A DNA stretch of 9,796 nucleotides from Candidatus Borrarchaeota archaeon (GCA_016840645.1 JAEORY010000114.1:1-9796); one strand, 5' to 3'; positions 1 through 6,142 are shown, numbered from the stretch's first letter. Notes: generated by a model from the sequence alone, not told the origin. Made by a program: numbers and translations.

Positions 1-795
1 CGGGAGAGGGGGGATTTCATCCGTTACTCGTCTAAAGAGGTACTTCTCATCGCCAATCACTAACCGAAAATTTACATAAGGTGTAACTAGAGCTATTTGC
101 CTAAAATATTCCAAAATGCGTTGCTTCGCCCAAACCAAATTGCCACCAAAGTATAGTCTCATTCTTAAACCATGCCAAGGCTTGTCTGGAATAATGCGTT
201 GTGCTGTATAAATCGGAGAATTCGATTTAAGATCTATTCTGATACGAAAATAACTTTCTTCTGCCTCTTCTCTTGTAGCCGACCAGATTTCCGTATCCAA
301 ACCTGTTGTTCTTTGTGCATGTATCATCGCCATCTTAGCACCCATACCAAACCGCCCTCGCCCTTGTTTGATACCGTATTTCGTGCCTGTAAAAACAGTG
401 CCAAATACTAAGCTAACGAATTCATGATGGATTCCAGGACCATTATCTTCCACTTCGATAACATAGTTTTTTTCAGTAGGATCATGATCAGTCTCGAATT
501 CCTCAATGCCGTCTAAGCCCGATCCTGATCCAGTATCATCCAAGTTAGCGAGTATTTTTTTACGAATGAGTTCATGACTGACTGGTTGGATGACAATATT
601 GATATTTGGATATACAATTTCCTCTCCGCGCATCTGAAGCATTTGAATATCTTCGTCACAGGCATCTAGACTGTTTTCGACCAATTCTCTTACACTGGTA
701 AAAGTGCTCTTTCCAGGATTGTCAAAACCTGCAATTTCCGAATTTTCTTTAAACCATTGGGCTGCTGATAGTGTTTCTACTTTATTCGAAGTCAT
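1..795 (-). CDS. top6B: DNA topoisomerase VI subunit B, N-terminal half (cut by window edge)
   Basis: Subunit B is the ATP-driven clamp of the type IIB topoisomerase, working with the DNA-cleaving A subunit to relax and decatenate DNA. The 265 residues seen hold the Bergerat (GHKL) ATP fold in order: the N box RELVENSLDACDE at residues 36-48, the G1 box EDNGPGI at 116-122, and the G2 box GRGRFGMGAKMA at 145-156. WHG at 207-209 and VTPY at 237-240 also match the family. Full-length proteins are usually 500 residues or more, so about half is present; the transducer domain and stop lie beyond base 1. A Gly/Ser/acid-rich insert (about residues 86-110) separates the N and G1 boxes. The ATG at 793-795 has an AGGT ribosome site 6 nt upstream. 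The cleaving subunit A is not in the window. From memory, GFDNPGK and GTKYGIKQ are closer to plant TOP6B than to Sulfolobus. The family call is very secure. Confidence 0.93.
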   Translation of the reverse strand, partial: MTSNKVETLSAAQWFKENSEIAGFDNPGKSTFTSVRELVENSLDACDEDIQMLQMRGEEIVYPNINIVIQPVSHELIRKKILANLDDTGSGSGLDGIEEFETDHDPTEKNYVIEVEDNGPGIHHEFVSLVFGTVFTGTKYGIKQGRGRFGMGAKMAMIHAQRTTGLDTEIWSATREEAEESYFRIRIDLKSNSPIYTAQRIIPDKPWHGLRMRLYFGGNLVWAKQRILEYFRQIALVTPYVNFRLVIGDEKYLFRRVTDEIPPLP

Positions 796-814
796 AGCAT
801 TACCTACTTTAATT

Positions 815-840
815 AACTACCTTGAAAGTAGTTATATGTG
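815..840 (-). promoter_or_regulatory. Candidate promoter and operator of top6B
   Basis: On the minus strand a TATA-like CATATAAC (about 832-839) lies some 40 bases before the top6B start. Directly downstream of it and partly overlapping is a 19-bp near-perfect palindrome at 815-833: six-base arms AACTAC and GTAGTT around a 7-base centre that is itself nearly symmetric. Only one base pair of the dyad fails. Its place between the TATA-like box and the expected transcription start is typical of a repressor site. The binding factor is unknown. Confidence 0.4.
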
Positions 841-849
841 CTTTTAATC

Positions 850-856
850 AAAAAAA
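850..856 (-). terminator. T-run terminator after the histone-fold gene
   Basis: Seven consecutive T residues on the minus strand begin about 7 bases after the stop codon of the histone-fold gene. Archaeal RNA polymerase stops at such T tracts without needing a hairpin. It suggests the histone-fold gene and top6B are transcribed separately despite the 67-base gap. Confidence 0.4.
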
Positions 857-862
857 TGAGAA

Positions 863-1456
863 CTATATTTCCTTAGAACTGTTATCATCCTCTATTTGAA
901 CCTTAAAAATCTTACTAATGAGATTTGCTCTCGCATTAAGCACGTTCTCATCCCATAGCCTATTAACAAAGAGTTTAAACACATGTTCCATCGCATATGC
1001 TACATGTCCTCTTCCAATAGTCCTTCTTTGAGTGAGAAACATAATACTAACCAGTTCTTGACACAAAGCATCAAGCATTGACTTAAGGTATTGGTCAGAA
1101 ACCTCTATAAGTGCCTTTTTAGCCTCTCCACTTGTGTAGAAACTTGTATTAGCTATATCTGCCATTTTTGCTCGTACATAATGCACAATTGGTGACATAA
1201 ATACAAGGCGGCGAGTGAGTGCTTCCTCATCGAATACATCTTCGTCTAATTCTAAACTGAGTTCATCATCAAAATCTATGTCAAAGCTGGGTTCCTCTGT
1301 TGATGCTTCCCCATCCAGAGGTAACTCATCGCCTTCTTTCAATTCAGATTCATCAGGTATCTTTTCATCGGTGTGAAATTCTTCATTGTTATTTGAAATT
1401 CTTTCCACCTCCACTGTTTCAGAAACATATTGGATATAAACATCAACATTTATCAA
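863..1456 (-). CDS. Histone-fold protein with long acidic N-terminal tail
   Basis: The 197-residue product has two parts. Residues about 24-80 are a disordered-looking, strongly acidic tail rich in Asp and Glu. Residues about 88-157 read as a histone fold: a first short helix (VHYVRAKMADI), a loop, a long amphipathic middle helix (about 109-140), then RRTIGRGHVAYAM at 144-156, which matches the loop-2/third-helix signature usually seen as RKT(V/I)xxxDV. The Asp of the usual R-D clamp is replaced by His151. A 40-residue C-terminal extension follows. Archaeal histones are normally about 65-70 residues with no tail. The start is TTG at 1454-1456 with no strong ribosome site; a TATA-like element 21-28 bases upstream would fit a leaderless mRNA. 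It lies just upstream of top6B and ends in a T run. It could be a DNA-binding histone, or a dimerising factor of the TAF/NF-Y/CENP type. The fold call is from pattern only. Confidence 0.72.
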   Translation of the reverse strand: MINVDVYIQYVSETVEVERISNNNEEFHTDEKIPDESELKEGDELPLDGEASTEEPSFDIDFDDELSLELDEDVFDEEALTRRLVFMSPIVHYVRAKMADIANTSFYTSGEAKKALIEVSDQYLKSMLDALCQELVSIMFLTQRRTIGRGHVAYAMEHVFKLFVNRLWDENVLNARANLISKIFKVQIEDDNSSKEI

Positions 1457-1476
1457 GTTTCCGCTCTGAAAACTAA

Positions 1477-1484
1477 TTATATCT
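1477..1484 (-). promoter_or_regulatory. TATA-like box of the histone-fold gene
   Basis: AGATATAAT on the minus strand lies 21-28 bases before the TTG start, the spacing expected if transcription begins at or next to the start codon (a leaderless transcript). Further upstream, at 1516-1528, is an inverted repeat GTGTA-N3-TACAC that could bind a regulator. Both are inferred from sequence alone. Confidence 0.3.
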
Positions 1485-1559
1485 GGCTTGTAAACGAACC
1501 TTTCAATTCAATCTAGTGTATCATACACGTATACATACTTAGAAAAATGAAGAGGTGCT

Positions 1560-1667
1560 ATGAGCACGATAGGATTCATATTTTCAATCTTAGACTATGA
1601 GCTTCCTCTGATGATTTTAGGGAAACTCCTTTCGAATCGTGATTCTATTCATCTTTTAAAGCATTAA
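1560..1667 (+). CDS. Possible 35-residue small protein, unassigned
   Basis: This is a plus-strand ATG-to-TAA frame in the gap between the histone-fold gene and the KaiC-like gene, against the direction of every other gene. The product begins MSTIGFIFSILDYELP, a hydrophobic, strand-like start that faintly recalls longin/roadblock N-termini, and ends in basic residues. A GAGGTG purine stretch lies only a few bases before the ATG, closer than is ideal. It may be a decayed gene remnant or chance. I do not recognise it. Confidence 0.17.
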   Translation: MSTIGFIFSILDYELPLMILGKLLSNRDSIHLLKH

Positions 1668-1670
1668 TTA

Positions 1671-1686
1671 TTTCATAAAATAAAAA
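1671..1686 (-). terminator. T-rich terminator after the KaiC-like pair
   Basis: Downstream of the KaiC-like stop codon at 1711 the minus strand reads TTTTTATTTTATG, a T-rich tract suited to intrinsic archaeal termination. No hairpin is needed or seen. Confidence 0.33.
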
Positions 1687-1710
1687 TACACTTCTAAACG
1701 AACATATAAT

Positions 1711-2409
1711 TCATTTTAACGCAATACCTTGTCCTTCTGTAATACTGAAATCTGTATATTGCATAGAATGCTCTTTGGCTCTCATCTTTTTTATTAAAAG
1801 TCTGCGTTTAAGCCCTTCATCTGTTTTTACCAATCCCAATTCGATCACACCATCTACTAGAAATTGTTCCAATTGTGGGTGGTCATTAGTTGTTTCTACC
1901 TCCGTGAAAATGACAGTTACTCCTTGATTTTTCAAGAATTCGCTCATTCTGATTAAAGCTGTCCTTTGTTTGATCGTTTGTCCTTCTGCTCCTTCTGTAC
2001 TCTTGGTTGAAAAGGTGCGTGTTGAAATTAAAAGTGATGTAATGCTATCGACAACAACTCTGCTTGTACCACTTTTTTTTATCATTGGAGCGATTTTGAG
2101 TAACAAATAATCAACATCTGGTCTTGTTGTGTTGATTTCTTTGCTTTTTATACCGATTCGTGGATAAAAACCATCTATTAGTGTGAATAATCCTACATCT
2201 TCCAGATCCTTTAAATCCCATCCCATTTGTTCTGAGCGTCTTCGCAATGCATTTGGCTTTTCATCAAAAGTGACATATATTCCATGTTTTCCCGCATTGC
2301 TTCCTTTAAGAATCCATTGAAGTGAAAAACAAGTCTTACCAGAGCCCTCTGGACCAGTTAAAAGTATACTGTAACCACTAGGAATTAATTCATTTATATC
2401 CATCGCCAT
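1711..2409 (-). CDS. KaiC-like RecA-superfamily ATPase (intact P-loop)
   Basis: This is a single-domain KaiC/RadA-type ATPase of 232 residues, a group found in archaea and thought to act in signalling; no specific target can be read here. Counting from the ATG at 2407-2409, Walker A is GPEGSGKT at 19-26, a KaiC-type acidic motif FDEKP sits at 48-52, Walker B is VVVD at 118-121 followed by SITSLL, and KMRAKEHS at 208-215 matches the KaiC KMRGxxH motif. The C-terminus FSITEGQGI is the usual KaiC end. An in-frame TTG nine codons upstream (2436) would give 241 residues, but GAGGAGTG at 2418-2425 is placed 8 nt before the ATG, so the shorter form is preferred. It follows the pseudo-ATPase gene by 32 bases, presumably in one transcript. 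It is not a clock KaiC: those carry two such domains. Confidence 0.88.
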   Translation of the reverse strand: MAMDINELIPSGYSILLTGPEGSGKTCFSLQWILKGSNAGKHGIYVTFDEKPNALRRRSEQMGWDLKDLEDVGLFTLIDGFYPRIGIKSKEINTTRPDVDYLLLKIAPMIKKSGTSRVVVDSITSLLISTRTFSTKSTEGAEGQTIKQRTALIRMSEFLKNQGVTVIFTEVETTNDHPQLEQFLVDGVIELGLVKTDEGLKRRLLIKKMRAKEHSMQYTDFSITEGQGIALK

Positions 2410-2441
2410 TAATGGTTCACTCCTCAATTTTTTCAATCTTA

Positions 2442-3206
2442 TTAGACAATTCTCTCCTTTGTGTCAATTCTAACTTGATAATTATCGGTAACGATAATCG
2501 GATATTCCCTTGCACGTTGTTCTCTTAAAATCCTTGTTCCTAGTTTCGGAATTTGAATAAAATTGGCAACTCTTTCTCCAGATTGTTTTTGACGGAGACT
2601 AAAAACAACATCTGCAAAATGGGCAATTGTGTTTTCAATATGTTCTTCTTGAAGTCCTCTTGTCATAAGCCAGAAGTGAATCCCGTCTATCTTTGTAATT
2701 CTGTGGGAAAATTCCTTTATGAATATCGAATATAAGTCATCTATATCAACACCCCATTCAGGAATTTGGTGAAGGAATGTGCTCAAAGAATCAATTACTG
2801 AAACAATTCGTCTACCTGTTCCTACTACGTTTTCGTCAAAACAATCATCCATATATTCAGAAAGTAAAACTGATAACGGGTTCATTTCTAGAATGTCTGG
2901 AATGGGTTCTTCTTTGTACATATCAATAATTTTCCATCTGTCCTCAGGAAGAGTTGAAATATCCATCTTGATTTCTTTAAAAATGCTAATAAGTTCTTCA
3001 GCAGTATAATCGTATAATACATATTTAACTGCTGTATTTACTGATGGATCTCCTGAAAGGTGATACACAATACTCTGTACAAGAAGTCTATGAATATAAC
3101 CAACATCACCTACAACTAGTACTAAAGAACGGTTAGGGATGCCACCTTCACCTATTACGACATCTAAAGTTCGAATTCCAGTAGATAATACCGTGTTTCC
3201 TTCCAT
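2442..3206 (-). CDS. KaiC-like protein with degenerate P-loop (probable pseudo-ATPase)
   Basis: The 254-residue product has the KaiC/RecA domain plan. LSTGIRTLD at 7-15 and GGIPNRSLVLVVG at 21-33 match the usual KaiC lead-in. Where Walker A should read GxxxxGK(T/S), residues 33-40 read GDVGYIHR, so the P-loop lysine and Ser/Thr are gone. A Walker B-like strand remains (IVSVIDSLSTF, 134-144), then FWLMTR at 178-183 and a KaiC-like C-terminal strand YPIIVTDNYQVRI. The ATG at 3204-3206 has a perfect AGGAGG ribosome site (3214-3219) 7 nt upstream. It is the first gene of a two-gene unit with the intact KaiC-like ATPase 32 bases downstream, which suggests a catalytic/regulatory pair. The family is fairly sure; loss of ATP hydrolysis is inferred from the missing lysine. 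Confidence 0.78.
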   Translation of the reverse strand: MEGNTVLSTGIRTLDVVIGEGGIPNRSLVLVVGDVGYIHRLLVQSIVYHLSGDPSVNTAVKYVLYDYTAEELISIFKEIKMDISTLPEDRWKIIDMYKEEPIPDILEMNPLSVLLSEYMDDCFDENVVGTGRRIVSVIDSLSTFLHQIPEWGVDIDDLYSIFIKEFSHRITKIDGIHFWLMTRGLQEEHIENTIAHFADVVFSLRQKQSGERVANFIQIPKLGTRILREQRAREYPIIVTDNYQVRIDTKERIV

Positions 3207-3232
3207 TTTGTTGCCTCCTGAAAAATTAAAGT

Positions 3233-3298
3233 CATCATTGTATTGAATATGATGTAATAAGGTATGTTACTCATCGTTTTGGATCTTATTAAGTATAT
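3233..3298 (-). promoter_or_regulatory. Candidate promoter and leader dyad of the KaiC-like pair
   Basis: A TATA-like ATATACTT (minus strand, 3291-3298) lies about 85 bases before the start of the pair, predicting a leader of roughly 60 nt. Within that leader is an inverted repeat with six-base arms CATCAT (3233-3238) and ATGATG (3249-3254) around 10 bases. It could be an operator or a leader hairpin. Confidence 0.27.
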
Positions 3299-3299
3299 C

Positions 3300-3480
3300 T
3301 CAGTTTAATCTTCTTAAAAATAATGAGCGATAGAGTCACGGCGCTAAATCTAAGGTGCTTTAAAAAGAGTACTTAGAGTTCTAAACGTATACAATAATAG
3401 TACACTCACAAAATTTGCTCTAAAACTTATCAAGAAATCACCAATGCTTTAGCATGAGGTAGCCCACTCTAAAACTTGGG
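3300..3480. other. Gene-free stretch between the KaiC pair and glycerol dehydrogenase
   Basis: No open frame of useful length occurs on either strand. Visible structure is limited to an 11-bp direct repeat CTCTAAAACTT at 3418-3428 and 3467-3477 (49 bp apart), and between them a short perfect hairpin with arms ATGCT and AGCAT at 3444-3455. I cannot assign a role. Confidence 0.3.
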
Positions 3481-3514
3481 AAAAGAAAGAAAAGAAAGAA
3501 AAGAAAGAAAAAAA
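3481..3514 (-). terminator. Purine microsatellite reading as the dehydrogenase terminator
   Basis: The plus strand has three exact copies of the 9-base unit AAAAGAAAG (3481-3507) followed by seven A residues (3508-3514). On the minus strand, which carries the gene, this is a long pyrimidine tract of T runs starting about 22 bases after the dehydrogenase stop codon, a good archaeal intrinsic terminator. Such tracts also vary in length by slippage. Confidence 0.6.
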
Positions 3515-3535
3515 GGGTGAATGTGTAGGATCTGC

Positions 3536-4816
3536 TTAGTAGGATCCAGGTGTAGACATAGAATTCGTACCAGTGTATTCTGGATGTGAAATATCTGGAT
3601 ATGCCTCGCCTATAGCGTCGACTGCTTTAATAGCGTCTCTAATTGCATCCCAAGGATAGAATTCTCCGTTTACGGGTTCTGGGAATGCTCTATTCATGGT
3701 TGAGAGGAGTACGTCGCCTGCACAAGCATGTGCTACTTTCTCTATATCGTTCTCAGCTAATCCTTTGAGACCAACTTCCTCCAAACAGGTTGGTAGTCCA
3801 ACAGTCTTGCAGAATCGCATTACAGATCTGATAAATTCAGTGTTTCTGTCCTCTAACACCATTTCACATAGTGTACCGAAAGCTACGAGTTCTCCGTGAT
3901 ATGCACGGTGCTTTGGTGGTCCTGGAAGGTCCTTCATTTTGTCTTCCACTACAGTAAAACCGTTGTGGATACCGTGTGCTGCAGAAAGTCCTCCAGATTC
4001 GAATCCGATACCACTAAGTAAGGTGTTTGCTTCAATGATTTTTTCTACTGCTGGCGTAACTGCTTGTCTTCCAACAGCTAACGCAGCTTGCTTACCATAT
4101 CTCAATAGTGTCTCGAAACAAAGTCTAGCAAGGGATAGTGCAGTCATTGTAGGCGATCCGCCAGGCATGTTCACACCGTTTGTCCTGTAGGTCATGTCTG
4201 CTTCAAACCAGGTCGCGAGGGCATCTCCCATGCCGCTGACAAGGAATCGTGCGGGCGCTTTTGAAACTATGGCACTGTCAACACAAACCATCGTTGGATT
4301 GGTTGGGTATACAAGGAAGGTCTGGTAGACATGTTCCCAGCTGTAGACTACTGTTAGAGCTGAGCAAGGAGCGTCTGTAGCTGCAATAGTCGGGACAACA
4401 ATTTTTGGAACTCCTGCCCCAAAATTCTCAAGCCTTTCGGCTGGAACTTTGCCGATGTCAATTGCAACATCTGTAGCAGCGCCCTTACCACAGTCAATAG
4501 CCTTACCACCGCCAATTGAAAGGATTGCATCACACTCGTTTGACTTACACTCTTCAGACATGCGTGCCATTTCGTCCCAGGTGCATTCACGCTTAAATTC
4601 TACCCAGTGGGCCGGGCCTATACCTTTTTCAGATAAACCGCTCTCAATGAAGTTTTTCGTTACGCTGATGGCAGTAGGTCCACCCATTGCCATTGGTTTT
4701 TTAATTCCGAGCAATTCTAGTTGTCCTGCGAGGAGCGCTAATGCTCCAGGTCCTTGTACGTATCGGCTAGGCGCTATCATTATTTTTAATGGTCCTGCAT
4801 CTTGTAAACCAGTCAT
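3536..4816 (-). CDS. gldA: Glycerol dehydrogenase (GldA family, iron-type alcohol dehydrogenase fold)
   Basis: GldA oxidises glycerol to dihydroxyacetone with NAD+ in the cytosol. The 426-residue product shows the family motifs in order: YVQGPGAL at 19-26, the NAD-binding SIGGGKAIDCGKGAA at 100-114, PTIAATDAPCSAL at 142-154, then metal-site segments GMGDALATWFEA (Asp198), GLSAAHGIHNG (His281/His284) and YHGELVAFG (His307). TDAPCS and FESGG favour GldA over the related glycerol-1-phosphate dehydrogenase, which has the same metal-site layout. It is about 55 residues longer than typical GldA (about 365-370), partly from a C-terminal extension with two Pro-rich stretches. GAGGT (4825-4829) lies 8 nt before the ATG. 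The gene is visibly richer in G+C (roughly 45-48% in sampled lines) than its neighbours, suggesting transfer or strong codon selection. Its substrate could differ. Confidence 0.88.
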   Translation of the reverse strand: MTGLQDAGPLKIMIAPSRYVQGPGALALLAGQLELLGIKKPMAMGGPTAISVTKNFIESGLSEKGIGPAHWVEFKRECTWDEMARMSEECKSNECDAILSIGGGKAIDCGKGAATDVAIDIGKVPAERLENFGAGVPKIVVPTIAATDAPCSALTVVYSWEHVYQTFLVYPTNPTMVCVDSAIVSKAPARFLVSGMGDALATWFEADMTYRTNGVNMPGGSPTMTALSLARLCFETLLRYGKQAALAVGRQAVTPAVEKIIEANTLLSGIGFESGGLSAAHGIHNGFTVVEDKMKDLPGPPKHRAYHGELVAFGTLCEMVLEDRNTEFIRSVMRFCKTVGLPTCLEEVGLKGLAENDIEKVAHACAGDVLLSTMNRAFPEPVNGEFYPWDAIRDAIKAVDAIGEAYPDISHPEYTGTNSMSTPGSY

Positions 4817-4862
4817 TTTACATTACCTCTTATATTTTTGGATTTTTGTTTTGTAGAAATAG

Positions 4863-4913
4863 ATACCTGTTAAGGTATGTGAATCAAACTATTACGCATA
4901 GGTTATATATAAA
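4863..4913 (-). promoter_or_regulatory. Promoter and candidate operator of the glycerol dehydrogenase
   Basis: A strong TATA-like tract, TTTATATATAA on the minus strand (4903-4913), lies about 90 bases before the start codon. Near the predicted transcription start, at 4863-4878, is a perfect inverted repeat ATACCT-N4-AGGTAT, well placed for a repressor of glycerol use. The TATA tract is nearly symmetric, so it could also serve the plus strand. Confidence 0.42.
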
Positions 4914-4999
4914 TATTAATAACTTAGCCTAATAAGCTCCGGAAGACCTGATACTAAAACGCGCCGTTTGTAATGCGACTAAAGCTTAATTTCCTTTTG

Positions 5000-5028
5000 C
5001 TTATCCTCGATAAGTTAAGTTATTTTTT
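5000..5028 (+). terminator. Hairpin plus T run on the plus strand, possible end of a small RNA
   Basis: A 6-bp stem CTTATC / GATAAG with a 3-base loop (5000-5014) is followed 8 bases later by six T residues (5023-5028). No plus-strand gene ends here. With the symmetric TATA tract at 4903-4913 upstream, it could close a short non-coding RNA of about 95 nt starting near 4935. No known RNA family is recognised in that stretch. Confidence 0.2.
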
Positions 5029-5180
5029 GTATCAGCCTTTTCAAATGTGTGCTAAGCTATGACATGTGCATCAATTGAAGTTGTGATGTATCTTAAGAGT
5101 CAGTGTTCTGAATAAGTACCACAAATAAATTTAGTATTCGACCCTTTATAGTATCAAAAGTTAGTTATTCTCAATTTTAA

Positions 5181-5540
5181 GTATCGGAAAATAGAAATAA
5201 AGACATAACTGATTATTATTCTCGACCAATTCATATTTGAGAACCTAAGACAATGCAATTGTTCCTTTGTAAGAAGAAGATCCTAATATATAGTTTTAAA
5301 TGAAAAACAAAGCGCAAAAAACACTAAATAATGAACAAATAGAATAATAAAGAAATAAGAGTATAGAAAAATAGAATTAAAGACATAACTGATTATTATT
5401 CTCGACCAATTCATATTTTAAAACCTAAAATAATGCAATTGTTACTTTTTAAGAACGTGTTCCGAAAATACAACTTATGGTGAAACATAAGACGCAAAAA
5501 ACACAAAATATTGAAAAAATAGAATAATAAAGAAATGACA
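5181..5540. repeat. Two tandem copies of a 180-bp repeat
   Basis: Copy 1 is 5181-5360 and copy 2 is 5361-5540. They align over all 180 positions without a gap at about 83% identity (31 differences by hand count). The best-kept part is a 41-base perfectly identical block (5198-5238 and 5378-5418). The other conserved end carries A runs (5316-5321, 5496-5501, 5514-5519) that are T runs on the minus strand, so the unit includes terminator-like sequence for the longin gene ending at 5606. No open frame is shared by the copies. The rest of the gap (5029-5180) shows nothing I can name. Confidence 0.85.
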
Positions 5541-5605
5541 TAAGCCATAGGAGTTCAAAAAGGATAGAAGCGCATATATTTTGCATATCGAATTTTAAAA
5601 ACGAG

Positions 5606-6142
5606 TTATTGATAGACTCCCTCAAGTATATGATCTATCAACCTTGCTGCAATTTTCGCGCTGAACAATCTGTGAATCGAGGTAACAACCTCATCTATAC
5701 GACGTTTTTTGTTGGTGATAAGTTCCTGAAATGCTTTTCCATATTTTTCCAAAACATACTGCCAAACGATGTCATCCATTTCTTTATAAAACACTCTAAA
5801 GACGCTTAAATCACCTGTATATGATTCAATATCGGTTCTATGGGCTGCCATGAATTTGTCTTTGATTTTACGAAGTACAAATTCAATTTTTTTAGCATCT
5901 TCTTCGCGATCCACGCAGACGGCGAAAATTATGGGGTCTGGTGTGCTGGTATCTAAAGCATAAACGAATTTCATATTCTTCATAACAAGGCTTTCAACGC
6001 TTTCGGCTCCTATTTCTTCTGCAAAACTGGATATCGCCGATAAAAAACCAGTAATTAGAGATTCATCTACTTCAATGCTTCCATAGTAACTATGGAGAAG
6101 GCTTTCTCCAGTTTTTTTCAGAATGTAGACATTATGAATCAA
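5606..6142 (-). CDS. Longin-domain (SNARE-like fold) protein, copy 1
   Basis: The 178-residue product has a longin-type fold of the kind used in eukaryotic trafficking and small-GTPase regulators, and common in Asgard archaea. MIHNVYILKKTGESL opens the first strand pair, DESLITGFLSAISSFAEEIG (26-45) is the first helix, then strands at FVYALD and IIFAVCVD (to about 78), and a second helix pair with DIESYTGD. Residues 120-178 form a helical C-terminal extension. No membrane segment or signal peptide is present, so it is cytosolic or peripheral. The start is TTG at 6140-6142: an in-frame stop lies just upstream, no in-frame ATG fits, and GAGGAAG sits 10 nt before it. It is a tandem duplicate of the gene at 6328-6867. 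The partner is unknown; a GTPase is plausible from the fold. Confidence 0.8.
   Translation of the reverse strand: MIHNVYILKKTGESLLHSYYGSIEVDESLITGFLSAISSFAEEIGAESVESLVMKNMKFVYALDTSTPDPIIFAVCVDREEDAKKIEFVLRKIKDKFMAAHRTDIESYTGDLSVFRVFYKEMDDIVWQYVLEKYGKAFQELITNKKRRIDEVVTSIHRLFSAKIAARLIDHILEGVYQ

Noticed and set aside
172..411. Plus-strand 79-residue open frame near the left edge
   Set aside because: It is antisense to the topoisomerase VI B ATP-binding domain, whose motifs run through the region without interruption.
1711..3206. A circadian clock KaiC system
   Set aside because: Clock KaiC has two fused RecA domains and partners KaiA/KaiB; here there are two separate single-domain genes, one without a P-loop, and no kaiB.
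3418..3477. 11-bp direct repeat as an attachment site or element end
   Set aside because: The repeats are only 49 bp apart, with no integrase, transposase or tRNA nearby.
3536..4816. sn-glycerol-1-phosphate dehydrogenase (archaeal lipid enzyme)
   Set aside because: The metal-site layout is shared, but TDAPCSAL, MGDALATWFEA and FESGGLSAAHGIHNG fit GldA better. A different substrate remains possible and is raised as a finding.
4449..4856. Plus-strand 135-residue open frame opposite the glycerol dehydrogenase gene
   Set aside because: It is fully antisense to a gene with clear family motifs, with no ribosome site and an unnatural composition; a shadow of the GC-richer coding strand.
4925..4990. 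tRNA gene in the GC-richer patch
   Set aside because: No cloverleaf, T-loop GTTC or matching acceptor arms could be found.
5181..5540. CRISPR array
   Set aside because: There are only two long units at 83% identity, with no short repeat-spacer alternation and no cas genes.
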